DNA of 64,000 nt, taken from contig VZSF01007706.1 in NCBI GenBank assembly GCA_013398295.1, positions 942,533 to 1,006,532 of the forward strand, in the 5' to 3' direction. Numbering within the stretch: the first letter of the stretch is position 1; each line of letters begins with the position of its first letter. The translations under genes were made by a program, and so were the position numbers. Below, in pieces: positions 52,458-64,000 of this stretch. The DNA is from Chionis minor (taxonomy: Eukaryota > Chordata > Aves > Charadriiformes > Chionididae). Below the pieces are notes generated by a model. That model was not told the origin of the DNA and made no database searches. It worked only from the letters and a program-made list of their open reading frames with translations.

Positions 52458-55400
52458 AAATACACACTTTAGCTTAATTAGCTTAATTTTAATGAGACTT
52501 CCAACAATGCAGAAAATTTAACAAATATCAGCATAGGATCTTATGGAAGCGAGAGAAATTATTCCCGAAGTCTTCAAGTCCCTTTTCTGTTTTTTCTCCC
52601 TCCTTTCAGCCATGTTCCTTTTGAATAGAGGAAAGAAGGTTTCCATATTGAGTTTTTACTGCAAACAGGCCTTGGAATCAACCACCACCCTACATAAATA
52701 TCTGGTAGTATTACAAAAAATAAAAAATGGAAACTTATGAATGGTTTCCCTGTTAACATTCAAAATTTTATCTACAATCACAGAAGTAGAGACAGCTGAC
52801 CTAGATGCTGATTATTCATCTACCTCAAAACTGAAGCAAATTAGGCAGAAATAATTTGTTAGCTCAAGCTGCCTGTTTCTCATGAAAAGACTTCTGAAAG
52901 AGCATAATTTATGAAGTAAAATTCCAGCATGAGCATAGAAATGTTTTCATTTTTCCTTCACGTAATGAAACAGAAATTGGGCAACAGCATATGCCGCTCT
53001 AATAGTTACACAGACTCATAGTGCTGAAAACCTGTGTTTCCTCCTACGCAGATCGAAGATGCATTCCCACATTAGTGTGCTGTATTTCTTATTCACACCT
53101 ATTAACCTTAATGTATCGACTACCTTGATAGAATTTGGCATTTGGCTGATCCTAAATTAAGTCCTTTGTCTCCACGTGCTGTATACCCCCTGAATTCTAA
53201 CAGGCAGGGACAGCTACATAACCGCACTTCAAAGCAGCCTGCAGAAGCAGCCTCTTTGCCTTCAGCAATCACATGCCAGTGACTCATTCAAATGACCTTA
53301 TTTGCTCATTAGAAGCTCTAGGTGCAGGTTGCAAATGTCAGAGCGCCTGAATTAATGTTGGGGTTTTTTTATTAAAAAAAAAAAAGTATATTTTTTCAGC
53401 ATTTTGATGACAATGTTTGTGATATCTCAGGTCTCATCTAGCTACTTGCTTATGAAAAACTCTGACTTCAAATGTATTTATTCACCTTAAATTCATGCCA
53501 GCAATAAGTGCACAACTCTGGTATTCATTCAGTCCAGTATTACAATTCTTTGCTATGTTATGCCACGTTAAAATGGCAATATTTTTAACAAAGTAACCAT
53601 TTCTTCCCATGACATTTTTTTACTGCTTGCACTTTAGCAATATATGACAACATGAAATGTCACGATACAAATAGAGATAAGGCAGTAGCAATTTATATTG
53701 CTCAAGAACATTTACAGACTTCCATGCTCACATATAAAACTAGGGTATTGAATGTCTCACACTAGGTTACATCATCATAGAAGAATGGGAAGTAGAACGG
53801 AGCAATGCAACGTCAAGGGAAGTCAAGAGAGAAGATGGCAGTATAAAAGGGAAGGAAAAACTGGCTCCAAGCCAGCTGTGACTCTTCATATAACTTCCAA
53901 TTGTCTGACTGTTAGAAAAAGAGTTCCCAAACCAAGTGGGACCGGAAGGACTCCAATGTCTACTGACTACCACTTCTCTTATAAAAGTACAATAAGGTTT
54001 GCTATGCCAACAGCCTACAAATAAAGAACACCTGAAAGAAGAATGACATTTTCAATGAGATCGGAACAGAGGAACACCTACAAAGATGTAGGCCAGAGAC
54101 AGGAAGCTCTTTATCTTTTAACCTACATGGCAACATCTCAGAAACTATATATAACAGCTTAGTGATATATATTACTACAATATACTGACAGGCCAAAGCC
54201 ATCCACTTAATAAAGACAAATTTAACAAGTGCTACAGGCACTGATTTGACTAATTCAATTCATTAAACAAACTTAAGCCTAAGTAGTAAAAGGATGATAA
54301 CGTCTCACAATTCCCAGTATCATTCAGATACTTTTTATTAACATGCATTTTTAACTGCCTCAGAGTATGAAATCAAAAATCCACCAATTTCTAAAAAAAT
54401 AAAAAAAACCCCAAACAACCCCAAAAAGAATGACAACAAATTCTTGTTTTTAAGTACTTCTGCTTCATGTTAAAGTTTCAAAGGGATTGTAAAGAATTTC
54501 TTTTAAAGTGGGGAAGTTACTCTTAAGATTTAATATCACACATGACCATATTTCCTGCTTATAGGACAAACTTTTTTAAAAACTCAGGTTAAAAAGTTCC
54601 ATTGCAAAACCATACATAAAATTCATGGCTCTTATTGCAGGACAAGGATTAGAAAGAAAGCTAGTCAACATTAAAACACCCCCCCGTGTATTTGAAGAAA
54701 ATAGATACTAAAACTCAGCCTGCTGGATGTTGGCAGGGAAGAAGAATGCTGAAAGCAAGAAGAATTGGAAGGTAATAGTGGTTATTAACTTTGGGATATG
54801 TTTCATTTAAAAACTGATACTATAAGCAGTTCTGCATTGTTTTTATACTAAGAACGATTGACTACTCTGAAAGACTGAGCTTCATTAAGAAAGTTGCATG
54901 ATTTTTTTGGTTGTCTGTAAGCTGATGCAAAGTACTACTCAAATCAGCTATTCTTGATTAATAGGTTAGAAATCTCAGCCAAGAAAGACTTAGCATGTTA
55001 AAAAAAATAAACACTTAACTTGTATCTCTTCTTAGGTGGAATATAAAGTGGACTTCCTATGAACTCGTATAGTTGATAAAATACTTGATACCTTAACTTT
55101 CATTTCTAAGAATAAAGCCAAATCCTTCTTGAAGTATGAAAACAATCCTCAATCTTCTTCATGCTCCAGAAATCATTCTTTTACTGTCTCACTTTCACCA
55201 GTCTTAGAAAGATTATAGAAATAGTGCAAGTTAGCCCGTCTTTACTGCTAACAGCTTACGTAGTTACCAACAGCACAGAAAATAAGTAGAGCCAAATCTG
55301 AACAGCTCTGTCTCCCACATGTAAACTTTTGACTTTTGATCTTGCAACCAGAGAAGACATGATTAGAATACAGAACCTTTAGGGCATGCTGCTACAAACA

Positions 55401-56861
55401 GAATCATAAATATTACACACGGGGTCCTCATCTGTGAGAAGTGAGACAATTTTAGTTACTCTCCTTTGCCATATGCTGAGATACCTCCAACTTGCTGTCA
55501 GTTATGACTACACATACAGTTAGTTATCACTACTCAGCTAAGCAGAGGATGTTTAAGGAACTGCTGGAACATGATTCTGCTTCTGAGCTCATTTCCAGAG
55601 AAGCGTTTCAGTGACTATCTGCATCTTGTCAGTTCTAATGCGAAGTATTAGTTATGCCTAGTTTAGTTGACATGAGGTTTCCTGAAAATAAGCGATTATG
55701 ATGAACATATAAGTGCATCGCATGCCAGCTATTACTAAGATTTCAACAGGTCTCTGATACACTTGATGGTAGTTCCACAACGCCAGGGCTTTACGTGGGT
55801 TAGAAGCAAACTTTTACAGAGAGGAATGGGATAATGGAGGGCTTCTGTCTTCATTATCAATGAAAAGATACCAAGAATGCAATTGTCAGATACAATACTG
55901 CTTAGCTTTCTCCTATACAGAAGAGAAATTAAAAGTTTAAGTATGTTCAAGGTGTTTATGGACAACTGTCCAAGGACTTTGCTAGCAAGAGGCACTAAAC
56001 AATTGATATTTTTATGGTGTAGATATCAGGGTATGTTGTCTTATTTGATGTATACAGTCAGAAGCACTTCCTTTACAAAAGGAGTCCCAATGGTCCATCT
56101 CATGTGATGGCCTTGGATGAAAACACAGTGACCTTCTTAATACAGATAATAAATAAGCTTCCCAGACAAAAAGAGATATTAATTAACACAAATGAGACTT
56201 TTATGTCAAAATTCAAGAGAAAAAAAGATGCTTACGAGCCAAATCAAAAAGTTTTGACTTAAGTTAAACCTGCTTTTTCATTTCACTCCTTTGTTATTTT
56301 TCTCCTCTTTATGCACTATGGTTTTTATTTCAACAATCAAGAGAAGCCACTACAACTTCCTACAGTTTATTTCAGGAAATTCTGATGATGATACATTCAA
56401 TCTGCTTTTAAGCTAAACTTAAAAATTTAGGGCAGCTAAATTATGTGTTCAAACATGGCCAATTCTAGCAAAGAATCTTTATGAGATACTTTTTTCCAAC
56501 TGAATGGAGGTTTTTTATTCTCCTGGCATGGGAATCACTGGTGTGTTCACCTTGAAGGACAAACCACGCAAAACACCACAGCTTTTGAAACATGAAGATA
56601 GTTTCAGGCCAGCTTTATGAACCAGAGCTTGCACAATGTCTTGCGATTTTATCTGCCTAAGTATGCATATTGTTCAGAATTATTTGCATCTTCAGAATTT
56701 GACATATGGGAAAGAAGAGAAGTTTCCTACCTACAGACTTAAAAATCCCAAGTTACATTAGGCCAAGAGCAATCTGGCAACAGTTCCCTTCCAAAGGATT
56801 TTTCTGACATTTTCCCTGGTCCATGCATTGAAATTGCCAAAGCATAAAATGAATAGAGGAA

Positions 56862-57649
56862 GAATCACAGAATGGTAGGGGTTGGAATGGACGTCTGGAG
56901 ATCATCTAGTCCAATACCCCTGCTAACGCAGGTTCTCCTACAGCAGGTTGCATAGGGTTGCATGCAGGCAGGTTTTGAGTATCTCCAGAGGAGACTCCGC
57001 AACCTCTCTAGGCAGCCTGTTCCAGTGCTGTCACCCTCAAAGTGAAGAAGTTTTTCTTCATGTTCAGATGGAGCTTCCTGTGTTCCAGTTTGTGTCTGTT
57101 GCCTCTTGTTCTGTTGCTGGGCACCACTGAAAAGTCTGCCCCATCCTCTTGATACCTGCCTGTTAGATACTTTAAAAAGCATTGATAAGATCCCCTCTCT
57201 CAGTCGTCTTCTCTCTAGCCTAAACAGACCCAGGTCTCTCAGCCTTTCCTCAGAAGAGAGATGCTCTAGACCCCTGATCATCTTTATGACCCTCTGCTGG
57301 AATCTCTCCAGTAGTTCCTTGTCATTCTTGGAATCGGGGAGCCCAGAATGGGACACTACTCCAGATGGGGCCTCACCAGGGCAGAGCAGTGGGGGAGGAT
57401 AACCTCCTTCAACCTACTGGGCAAGCTCTTTTTAACGCACCCCAGACCATTGGCCTTCTTGGCCACAAGGACACTTCACTGGCTCACGTTCAACTTGTCC
57501 ATGAGGACTCCCTGAGCTGCTTTCCAGCAGGTCAACCTCTAACCTGTACTGGTGCAGTACCCTACACTTGCCTTTGTTGAAGGTTCCTCTCCGCCCAAAT
57601 TTCTAGCCTGTCCAGTTCTCACTGAATGGCAGCACAGCCCTCTGGCTGT
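56862..57649 (-). mobile_element. CR1 LINE 3' end, about 790 bp
   Basis: The plus strand starts with GAATCACAGAATGGTAGGGG, the reverse complement of the CR1 terminal octamers and final 3' UTR, and continues through the well-known CR1 landmarks CAACCTCTCTAGGCAGCCTG, CCTTTCCTCAGAAGAGAG, CTCCAGATGGGGCCTCACCA and TAGCCTGTCCAGTTCTC. The element therefore reads on the minus strand and is 5'-truncated near 57,649. It is the best preserved CR1 in the window and probably the youngest. The 163-codon minus-strand ORF at 56,865-57,356 lies in its 3' region and is not a separate gene. It sits in the U12-type GBE1 intron, 2.6 kb from the donor. Confidence 0.95.
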
Positions 57650-60215
57650 TGAAAAGGTGACTTCGTGGAATATTCTGTATTTGAGATTAACAAGTGAAAA
57701 CGCTAGATTAAGAGAACTACTTTCTCTCAGAGTTGCAAACAATGTAATACTGTAAAAGGGGACAGACACTTCCTTAACCATATGAAGAAGGCTCTCGGAG
57801 GTGAAGGTGCACTGTGTTTCACAGAGAAGTAAGAGCAGGGGCAGCATTTAGAGCCATCTGCTCCTGCCAGAGGCAGCGGAGCCTGTCACACACTGAGCAC
57901 AGAGAACCGCAAATTCCAGTGTTTGCTTGGGGCAGGAGGGGTTAGTCAGACAAAGCACCTTAAGAAAAGCAAATACACTGTTCATAACTGCCAGCTCCAT
58001 TATCAATAAAAACTTTAGCTTACTGAATGAAAAGCTAATATGAATCTTTACGCTTTAACAATATAAATTTAAACTACATATATGATGTAAACAAATTTAT
58101 ACTGCACACACTTAAAAGACAAGGACGTGTACAGGCACTAATATATTTAAAAATATGATATAAACTGAAAATATAAAATAACCTCTGTATGCCTTGTTTA
58201 CATCATATTTGTTTTGAACACACTAGAGCTGTTTCAGTATGTTTTTCAGTGAACCAAAATAAACAAAGGATGTTAAAAAAAACCCCTCATCACTCATTAA
58301 ATGAACAACAAAAATCTTCCAATAAATTTCCTCTTACATTCAAAAAAATATTTTTTAAAAAAATCAATTAGCAATGACTGTGCTTCTGGCCAAGAGACAG
58401 TAGAAAACTACTTCAACACCCAGAGTGAACCAGCAACAGACCAACTTACTGAGACCCAAATGGGCCTTGATTTGCAAAGTAAACCCAGTGAAAAGCAGGT
58501 TTTGCAATTTGTTTCAGAAGAGCTACTATAGAGCAGCCTCAGCTAAAACAGGAGCAACACGTTCAGGATACTATACAAACAGTATATGCCTATTTTATAA
58601 GGAGAAAGGAGATACTGGTGCTGTAAAATAGATACATGAAATATTTTTTAAATGACTGAAAAATTTACAGTGCTGACAAACAAAAGGCTGTTTATATTAA
58701 ATATTTTTTCGACAGACTGGTCATAAAAATATTTCTATAAAGAATGCCCAAATAGTTTCTTAAGTGCCTGAGAACACCTTGGTCCCATCTTAGCTCTAAG
58801 TGTCAAGGAGTAGAATTCTTGCAACAATATGCGCAGGGCATTTACACAGCCAGAAAAACAATGCCTGGTTATTTAATTCATTTAGCACAAACGAAAATGA
58901 AAATTGGAAAAACAGCGTAATATATAATTGTCACAAATAAAAGCCTGATAAAGATATATTATGGAAAAGACAGAAAAGTAAGTGATATAGAAGTTATTAG
59001 AGTGAGATTTTTTTTTGAAAGATTTCTTAAGCATTTCTGATAATTGAAGCTTTAGCATCCTTGGAAAAGGAAGGCTGAAAGTGAACAACAAAAGGTCATT
59101 TGGATTTCATCTTATCTGCATAACTACCAGAGAAAAAGAGTCATGCTAGTTCTGTAATGCGTTGTAGTCCTTAACATTGAAATTACCTTTTCCATATGTA
59201 GAATTCAAAGCATTTCATACAACATAGATGAAATGCAGCAGCATCAACTTAGGCAGATACCCGAAGCCTATGACAGTCACGTATTGGTGTATCTCAACAC
59301 CAGATTAAAATTTGACGACTCCAATTTACTACTCCTTTCTGCCTTTTCCAGGAGTTCCAGCAGCAGCACAGAGGTAGTAGAAGAAAGTGCTGAAGAAAGT
59401 AGGTTTGACCTGATGTTTCTAAACCAGAATCCTGCTAACACCTGAGACCCTGCTGGTCAGGTCACTGGTGCTCAGGAGTTGAGCAATAAGGTGCTACACT
59501 GAACTAAAGCAACTGAAATATGGCAGTGGTAGTTACTGTTGGTGATAAATACAGAGAGTAGGCCAGAACTGTAGAACTGCAGTGCTTTACACTGACACAA
59601 GATTCACTAGGCTCTGTTTGTCAAAGCACTTGAAACAAACTGAATGTGGGCAAACTAAATTTCTCTGGCAAGTTACCATTATTATTTTTTTTTAATTTCC
59701 CTCAATGCTAAGAATTTGAACACAAACGCAAAACCAGTCAGATACTCAGGAGTAATCATTTACCGCTTCTCAGCTGAGCTAAGATCACATTCCCAGTCCA
59801 CCCAATAATAAAACAGAAATTGTACAACATTCCCGACGAAGGCTTAAGCTAATGCATTTTCCTGTGTGACTGCACGCACTTCCTCATCTTACTGTGGTCA
59901 CTTCTGTAGTTTATTTAACAAGTAGGAGTTACTTGCTGTTTCATACCTCAACATAATTCCAAAAAACAAGGCATCACAAGGAAACTAACATGTAATCTTT
60001 AAATTGCTATTTCTACTTTTGTGTTCTACAAGACGGTCTCTTACGAAGACGGCAAATTTCTAAATTATTTTTTTTTGCTGTATGCTAAGAATTAAAGCAA
60101 GATTACAGTGATGACACATACGTGGTTTCTTACCTTTTAACTACAGTTTGCATTCATATTGGCAAATAGAAATAGAGTTTTTCAACTTCTAAAGCTTTTC
60201 AGCGCACAGTAAAGG

Positions 60216-60224
60216 AAAGGATAT
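60216..60224 (-). promoter_or_regulatory. GBE1: U12-type AT-AC class donor site
   Basis: ATATCCTTT on the minus strand directly follows exon base 60,225. It equals the U12 AT-AC 5' splice-site consensus at all nine positions. Confidence 0.88.
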
Positions 60225-60355
60225 TTTCCTGGAGTTTCAATACCCACTCTGTAGTCCACATAACTTTGATACGGATGGAAGTTGAAAATAAAAATAAGAC
60301 TTGCTCTCTCAAATGCTATGACCTTATTGGATTCATGTTTTTCACTCACATAGGC
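60225..60355 (-). CDS. GBE1: GBE1 coding exon, start of C-terminal beta domain
   Basis: After the acceptor TTTCCTAG the minus strand encodes [20 protein letters not shown] and continues [23 protein letters not shown] plus two bases of a lysine codon. [21 protein letters not shown] and YRVG are hallmark strings of the C-terminal all-beta domain of animal glycogen branching enzyme. The exon is 131 nt, starts in phase 0 and ends in phase 2. Its end was placed by homology and by the U12 donor that follows; there is no GT nearby that keeps the frame. Equivalent to human exon 14 from memory. Confidence 0.95.
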
Positions 60356-61459
60356 CTAGGAAAGAAAAAATAAAACCCCAATACTATAAAATATTTCATT
60401 TCTAACTGAATTAACAAAAAAAAGAAAAAACACACTGCTTCTATACCTCATTTCAAGTAAAAACAGTCAAAGATTCAAACAACACAGATAAGGGCATTAA
60501 CATGCAAACTGAAATTGTTTACCTATGCAATGCCATATAAAATTTTTGATTACTAAACGATGGCTTACTTTTTATAAGGCAATGTAAAATTAAAGAGGTA
60601 GAAGCATGTTAGGTATCAAGCACTTGAAAAATTCTTGCTCCAAAATCGGTAACAGGGTCTTTTTAATCACACTTTGCAAAAAATGGATTCCTTTTATCAA
60701 ATCAAATCTTCAATCTATTTGTCATGGGGATGTGCATCACATTTGTTTTTAGTAATTTAGAAAATGAAGCACTGGATATGTTTTTTGTTTGTTTTTTAAA
60801 ATCTGTGTGAGAAATAGCTTTGATAAGCCATATTAAACTGCTGCACATACCACCTTGTTTTATTTGCTAAAGCCATTAATAAATAACTAGACAACTATTT
60901 AAAAAAAATTCTTTAAAGTGGATTATGACTAGTATGAAATAATTAAACACTGAGAAATCACAATAATTGAGTTGCTTTGATAAAAAGTACAGTGCAATAT
61001 TTGGGTAAAAAAGGCAAATACAAAAGCAACAGGTTGAAAACTGGGAGGCTATAACTTACACTATACCCTACTGAAAGTGTTTTCTCAGTAACAGAGTAAT
61101 TATTTATGTAGAAGTAAACCATCAGAACAATTTACACTTTCCCAAAGCAATCCTTGGAATGGATTAGAGACAATTGTATCTTTTGCTTTATCCAATCTGC
61201 AGTTACCAAATAAAAATAGCAAAAAATAATAGGAAAAGCGCTTGCTATGAAGCTAAAAAGGAGACTCTTTCAGATTTCTATTATCTGTGGAAGATATTTC
61301 AGTGACATGTTTTGACAACTTGAATTATATGGTGGGGCATTACGCAGCGCATAATGAAGCGCTGTTTAAAATTTCTGCATGCAAATTTGGTATTGTTGTT
61401 ATTCTGAACACGTACCCAACTGGTGACTAAAAACTTATCATTTAGTATATACAGCTTAC
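60356..61459 (-). other. GBE1: GBE1 intron, 1.1 kb
   Basis: The donor is GTAAGC (complement of 61,454-61,459) and the acceptor TTTCCTAG ends at 60,356, a normal U2-type intron in phase 0. AT-rich, with no element recognised inside. Confidence 0.9.
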
Positions 61460-61644
61460 CTGGGGAGATGCAAGCCAGCCAAATCTTTCCTCCAATTTAT
61501 TCATGTCTCTATCAAATGCATTTAGGAATCTATAGCGAAGAAGATGATCCTCAGTAAGATTGAACTGTCTTCTGGCATAGTGGTAGCTCTCATTATTCCC
61601 TTTTCTGGGGAAGTCGAGCCATTCTGGATGTCCAAATTCATTAC
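61460..61644 (-). CDS. GBE1: GBE1 coding exon, end of catalytic barrel
   Basis: GBE1 transfers alpha-1,4 glucan segments to alpha-1,6 positions, making glycogen branches in the cytosol; it is a GH13 family enzyme. On the minus strand, AAATACAG precedes GT, which completes a glycine codon, then 61 codons: [20 protein letters not shown] at the start, [20 protein letters not shown], and a tail ending [11 protein letters not shown]. With the split glycine this gives GNEFGHPEW, the conserved motif late in the (beta/alpha)8 barrel of branching enzymes, counterpart of MGNEFGQ in bacterial GlgB. The exon is 185 nt, phase 2 in and phase 0 out, with a GTAAGC donor. Catalytic Asp and Glu lie in exons outside the window. 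Equivalent to human exon 13 from memory. Confidence 0.97.
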
Positions 61645-64000
61645 CTGTATTTAAAAATATTAAGTATCCATGAAATCATGTGCTTAAAATACACCAAAAC
61701 TGTACAAATAAAATAAATTTATGTATTTTCTGTAAGTTTTAAATTCCAAAGAATAATTCTACATATATAAATGGGTCATTTTATTATTAAAATGTCTCTC
61801 AGAACTTTCATGCTTGTTAACAGGTTTGTTTGTCCAATAAAAATATCAGAGCAAAATATCCATGGACTCCACGGGAAGTATAAAGTGGTAAATGAATTAT
61901 AACCTCTATGCCATCATGCAATCCGTGCATAAAGATTTCCCATTCCCATTTCTTAACGATGGCAGCAGAAATTCAGTCAACTGGGTTACAAATTTTAGAG
62001 TCACTATGAAACCTAAAAACATCACTTTAACAGTAGAAATCACTTGTTTCAGAGCACTTCACAGAAATCAGCGCTACCATTCACATAACCAAAGAGACAG
62101 AAATCTCCCATTTTATCAGTTAAACTTCAAACAATCAAAGCACCTGTTGAATGCACTTTGACAACTTTTTTTACTTTTTATCCTGGCTATAAATACTGTT
62201 GTCATTGTTTCCAGTGGTATAAAAATAACTATTAAAAAAGATGACATCAATCTCCATTCCTCACTTCCTAGAAAAAGTCATAAAAGACATCCCAGTTCAA
62301 GTCACAGGCTCGATTATAGAGAGTAAAGCATAATGCTTAATGACGATGCATTCAGTATTTGATCCTGAAAACAAATGACTTTAGGGATGTGACAACTCAA
62401 GGATCTAAGAGTATGCATGAATTCATCAACCTTGCAAGGGGAGGTCCTTTTCCAAACATAATGCTCAGTGTCACAAGTACGAGACACACAGTTCAGGCTG
62501 GGATGAAGTATGTTTGTGCACTGGGTTCCTACGTGTGCCCACTGGTTCACGTCCCTTCGTGTCTGTGTAAACACCACTGCATTTCAATTTTCTTTTCTAT
62601 AGCAGTAACGCTTCATAAGTTTGCCAGTCTCATCATGATTATCTAGCCCACACAACTACTGAATAGACTTCACTTTAAGACAGGGAATAGAATTATTCAG
62701 ACTTAGATCACACACCGTTAAAAAGAAGGGAAGAAGTTGTAATTTAATCAAAAAAGCTTAGCTTCTCTTACATAGATTCTCCAAAGCAAATCTCAAGACA
62801 CACAGTACCACCTCATTTGGGACGCAGTATTTTGAATGACTTCTATGTATCCAAAGTTTCCTTGTTTTATATACTGTCATTATTACAGTTTAAGACAAAT
62901 CCAAGTGAACTTAATGGCTCTGGTTTGTGCTATAACCCGCTGCCTAGCAGACACTGTCATCTTGGCCTATTCGATTTACGCAGGATTAAAATGCGCTGAA
63001 GTACCTTGAAAGTTAAACACACATTTCGAAGCCTATGATAGTTGATTCATCACAAACATTTCAGAGTTTACACATAACACCTACTCACCATAAAACAGAG
63101 ACAACAAATAGTGTACCCAGAAATATGTACAGGAAGTAATATGATCAAATTTAAGAGGGTTTCTATTAAAAAAAAAAAAAAAGAAAAGAGAAAGAGATCC
63201 TAACATTTCCACAAGCAGTTACTCAAGTTTTGTCAATAAACTGGAGTTTTGTGGGCAGAGGAAGGGCAGGGATGCTGAGAGAAGGCAAGTGCTGTTTCCT
63301 GGATGGATACCCTGCATGTGCAGCCACCATCTGCTGTCTCACACAGACGGTGCAGCCTGGAAGGCCTGGAGGATACGGTCAGCAGCGACAGCTACAAATT
63401 TAGATTTTCGAAGTGATTTTTCTGTATTTCCATGCTTCATAGGAACAAAGAAATGAACAGAGAACAAAAGAGAAAGGCTGCATATATATTTAGGACCATC
63501 CTTCACAGTGGTACCCATTTTGTAAACGAACTGACAAGCTGTAAATTAAATTTCCCATTCAAAAGCTAAACCACTAAATTTCACATTCAGCTCAAAACCA
63601 GAGACAAATATAAAAGAATCAGAATCACCGCAGGACTTTGAAAATGACCTTGGAATAATGCTGGACCGAGCTCTTAAACTGTGCTAACAATACGGTATGG
63701 AAAATGAGGGAGGATATTGCTACAAAACAGACTCTGTATCTAACCAAATTCAATATTCTCTTAAGAGCTGGGCAAGGTATTACCTTCTATTGTGATCTGT
63801 AGACTACTGAAGAGATAGACTACATGAGATAGCTCTGTTACAGATAGCAAAAACCATCAGAAAGTCAGCGATGATGTGTATCTTGAAAAGACGGACAAGG
63901 AAATCTTACCTATTTGTTCAAGAAAAACATAAAAATGGGAGAAATACGCAATAGAAGATAGCAAATAAGTTAGAGTGAACTAGCCCATCATTTCAACAGA
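61645..64000 (-). other. GBE1: 3' part of an upstream GBE1 intron
   Basis: The preceding GBE1 exon, which should encode the block ending in NFMG, was not found between 61,645 and the window end, so this is intron. No transposon is clearly recognised; an A-rich run lies at about 63,166-63,192. ORFs of 60-95 codons here show no similarity to GBE1. Confidence 0.75.

Larger units (their letters stand above)
46158..60224 (-). other. GBE1: U12-type (minor spliceosome) intron of GBE1, AT-AA, 14.1 kb
   Basis: The upstream exon ends GGA AA and is followed by ATATCCTTT (complement of 60,216-60,224), an exact match to the U12-type AT-AC donor; no GT is available at the position the protein demands. At the 3' end TTCCTTAAT (complement of 46,170-46,178) matches the U12 branch site TTCCTTRAY. 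The branch A at 46,171 is 13 nt from the intron end, inside the usual 10-16 nt window, and there is no strong pyrimidine tract. Keeping the frame (GGA AAG TAT) puts the last two intron bases at AA. The intron also holds a TAA repeat with one N (46,230), small duplications and two CR1 copies (50,921 and 56,862). Confidence 0.85.

Noticed and set aside
56865..57356. 163-codon minus-strand ORF, the longest in the window
   Set aside because: It lies wholly inside the CR1 3' end; the open frame comes from the repeat, not from a gene.
63600..63880. Possible LINE reverse-transcriptase remnant on the plus strand (frame containing NDLGIMLDRALKLC)
   Set aside because: One short LINE-like string is followed by no further ordered blocks, so it could be chance.
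1..64000. CRISPR arrays, operons, tRNA or rRNA genes, phage-type systems
   Set aside because: No regularly spaced repeats, bacterial gene organisation or RNA-gene folds were seen; the split GBE1 exons and CR1/LTR elements mark this as bird nuclear DNA.

Overview
The window looks like nuclear DNA from a bird. It is AT-rich, gene-poor and intron-rich. It carries several 3'-end copies of CR1, the dominant avian LINE, plus two LTRs of avian endogenous-retrovirus type. No bacterial-style operons, CRISPR arrays, rRNA or tRNA genes were seen. The only protein-coding gene I can support is the 3' part of GBE1 (1,4-alpha-glucan branching enzyme, glycogen synthesis) on the minus strand. Almost all short ORFs elsewhere are chance open frames.

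Layout. 1-9,645: intergenic, no gene recognised. 9,646-11,036: two abutting LTR-type elements in opposite orientation, the first reading plus and the second minus. 11,037 to about 35,480: more intergenic DNA with simple repeats, a 4-N gap inside a poly-G run at 20,444-20,447, and one unexplained 133-codon minus-strand ORF (34,310-34,711) that ends in an AATAAA. 35,484-64,000: GBE1, read right to left: part of an intron (61,645-64,000), exon 61,460-61,644, a short intron, exon 60,225-60,355, a 14.1-kb intron, exon 46,040-46,157, a 10.1-kb intron, terminal exon with the stop codon at 35,926-35,928, then a 3' UTR with candidate poly(A) signals at 35,630 and 35,484. The four exons join in one frame and give the last ~163 residues: the end of the catalytic barrel and the C-terminal beta domain. 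From memory of the human gene they correspond to exons 13-16.

Main observation: the 14.1-kb GBE1 intron carries minor-spliceosome (U12-type) signals. Its donor is exactly ATATCCTTT, and TTCCTTAAT lies 13 nt from the 3' splice site. The reading frame requires the intron to end in AA, giving an AT-AA intron one base from canonical AT-AC. The last intron holds a degraded CR1 reverse-transcriptase relic containing an exact 56-bp tandem duplication, a second exact 38-bp duplication nearby, and a full-core CTCF motif match close to the gene's 3' end.

Limits: family identities rest on recognition by eye and memory. Repeat boundaries are approximate. Nothing here was searched against a database.
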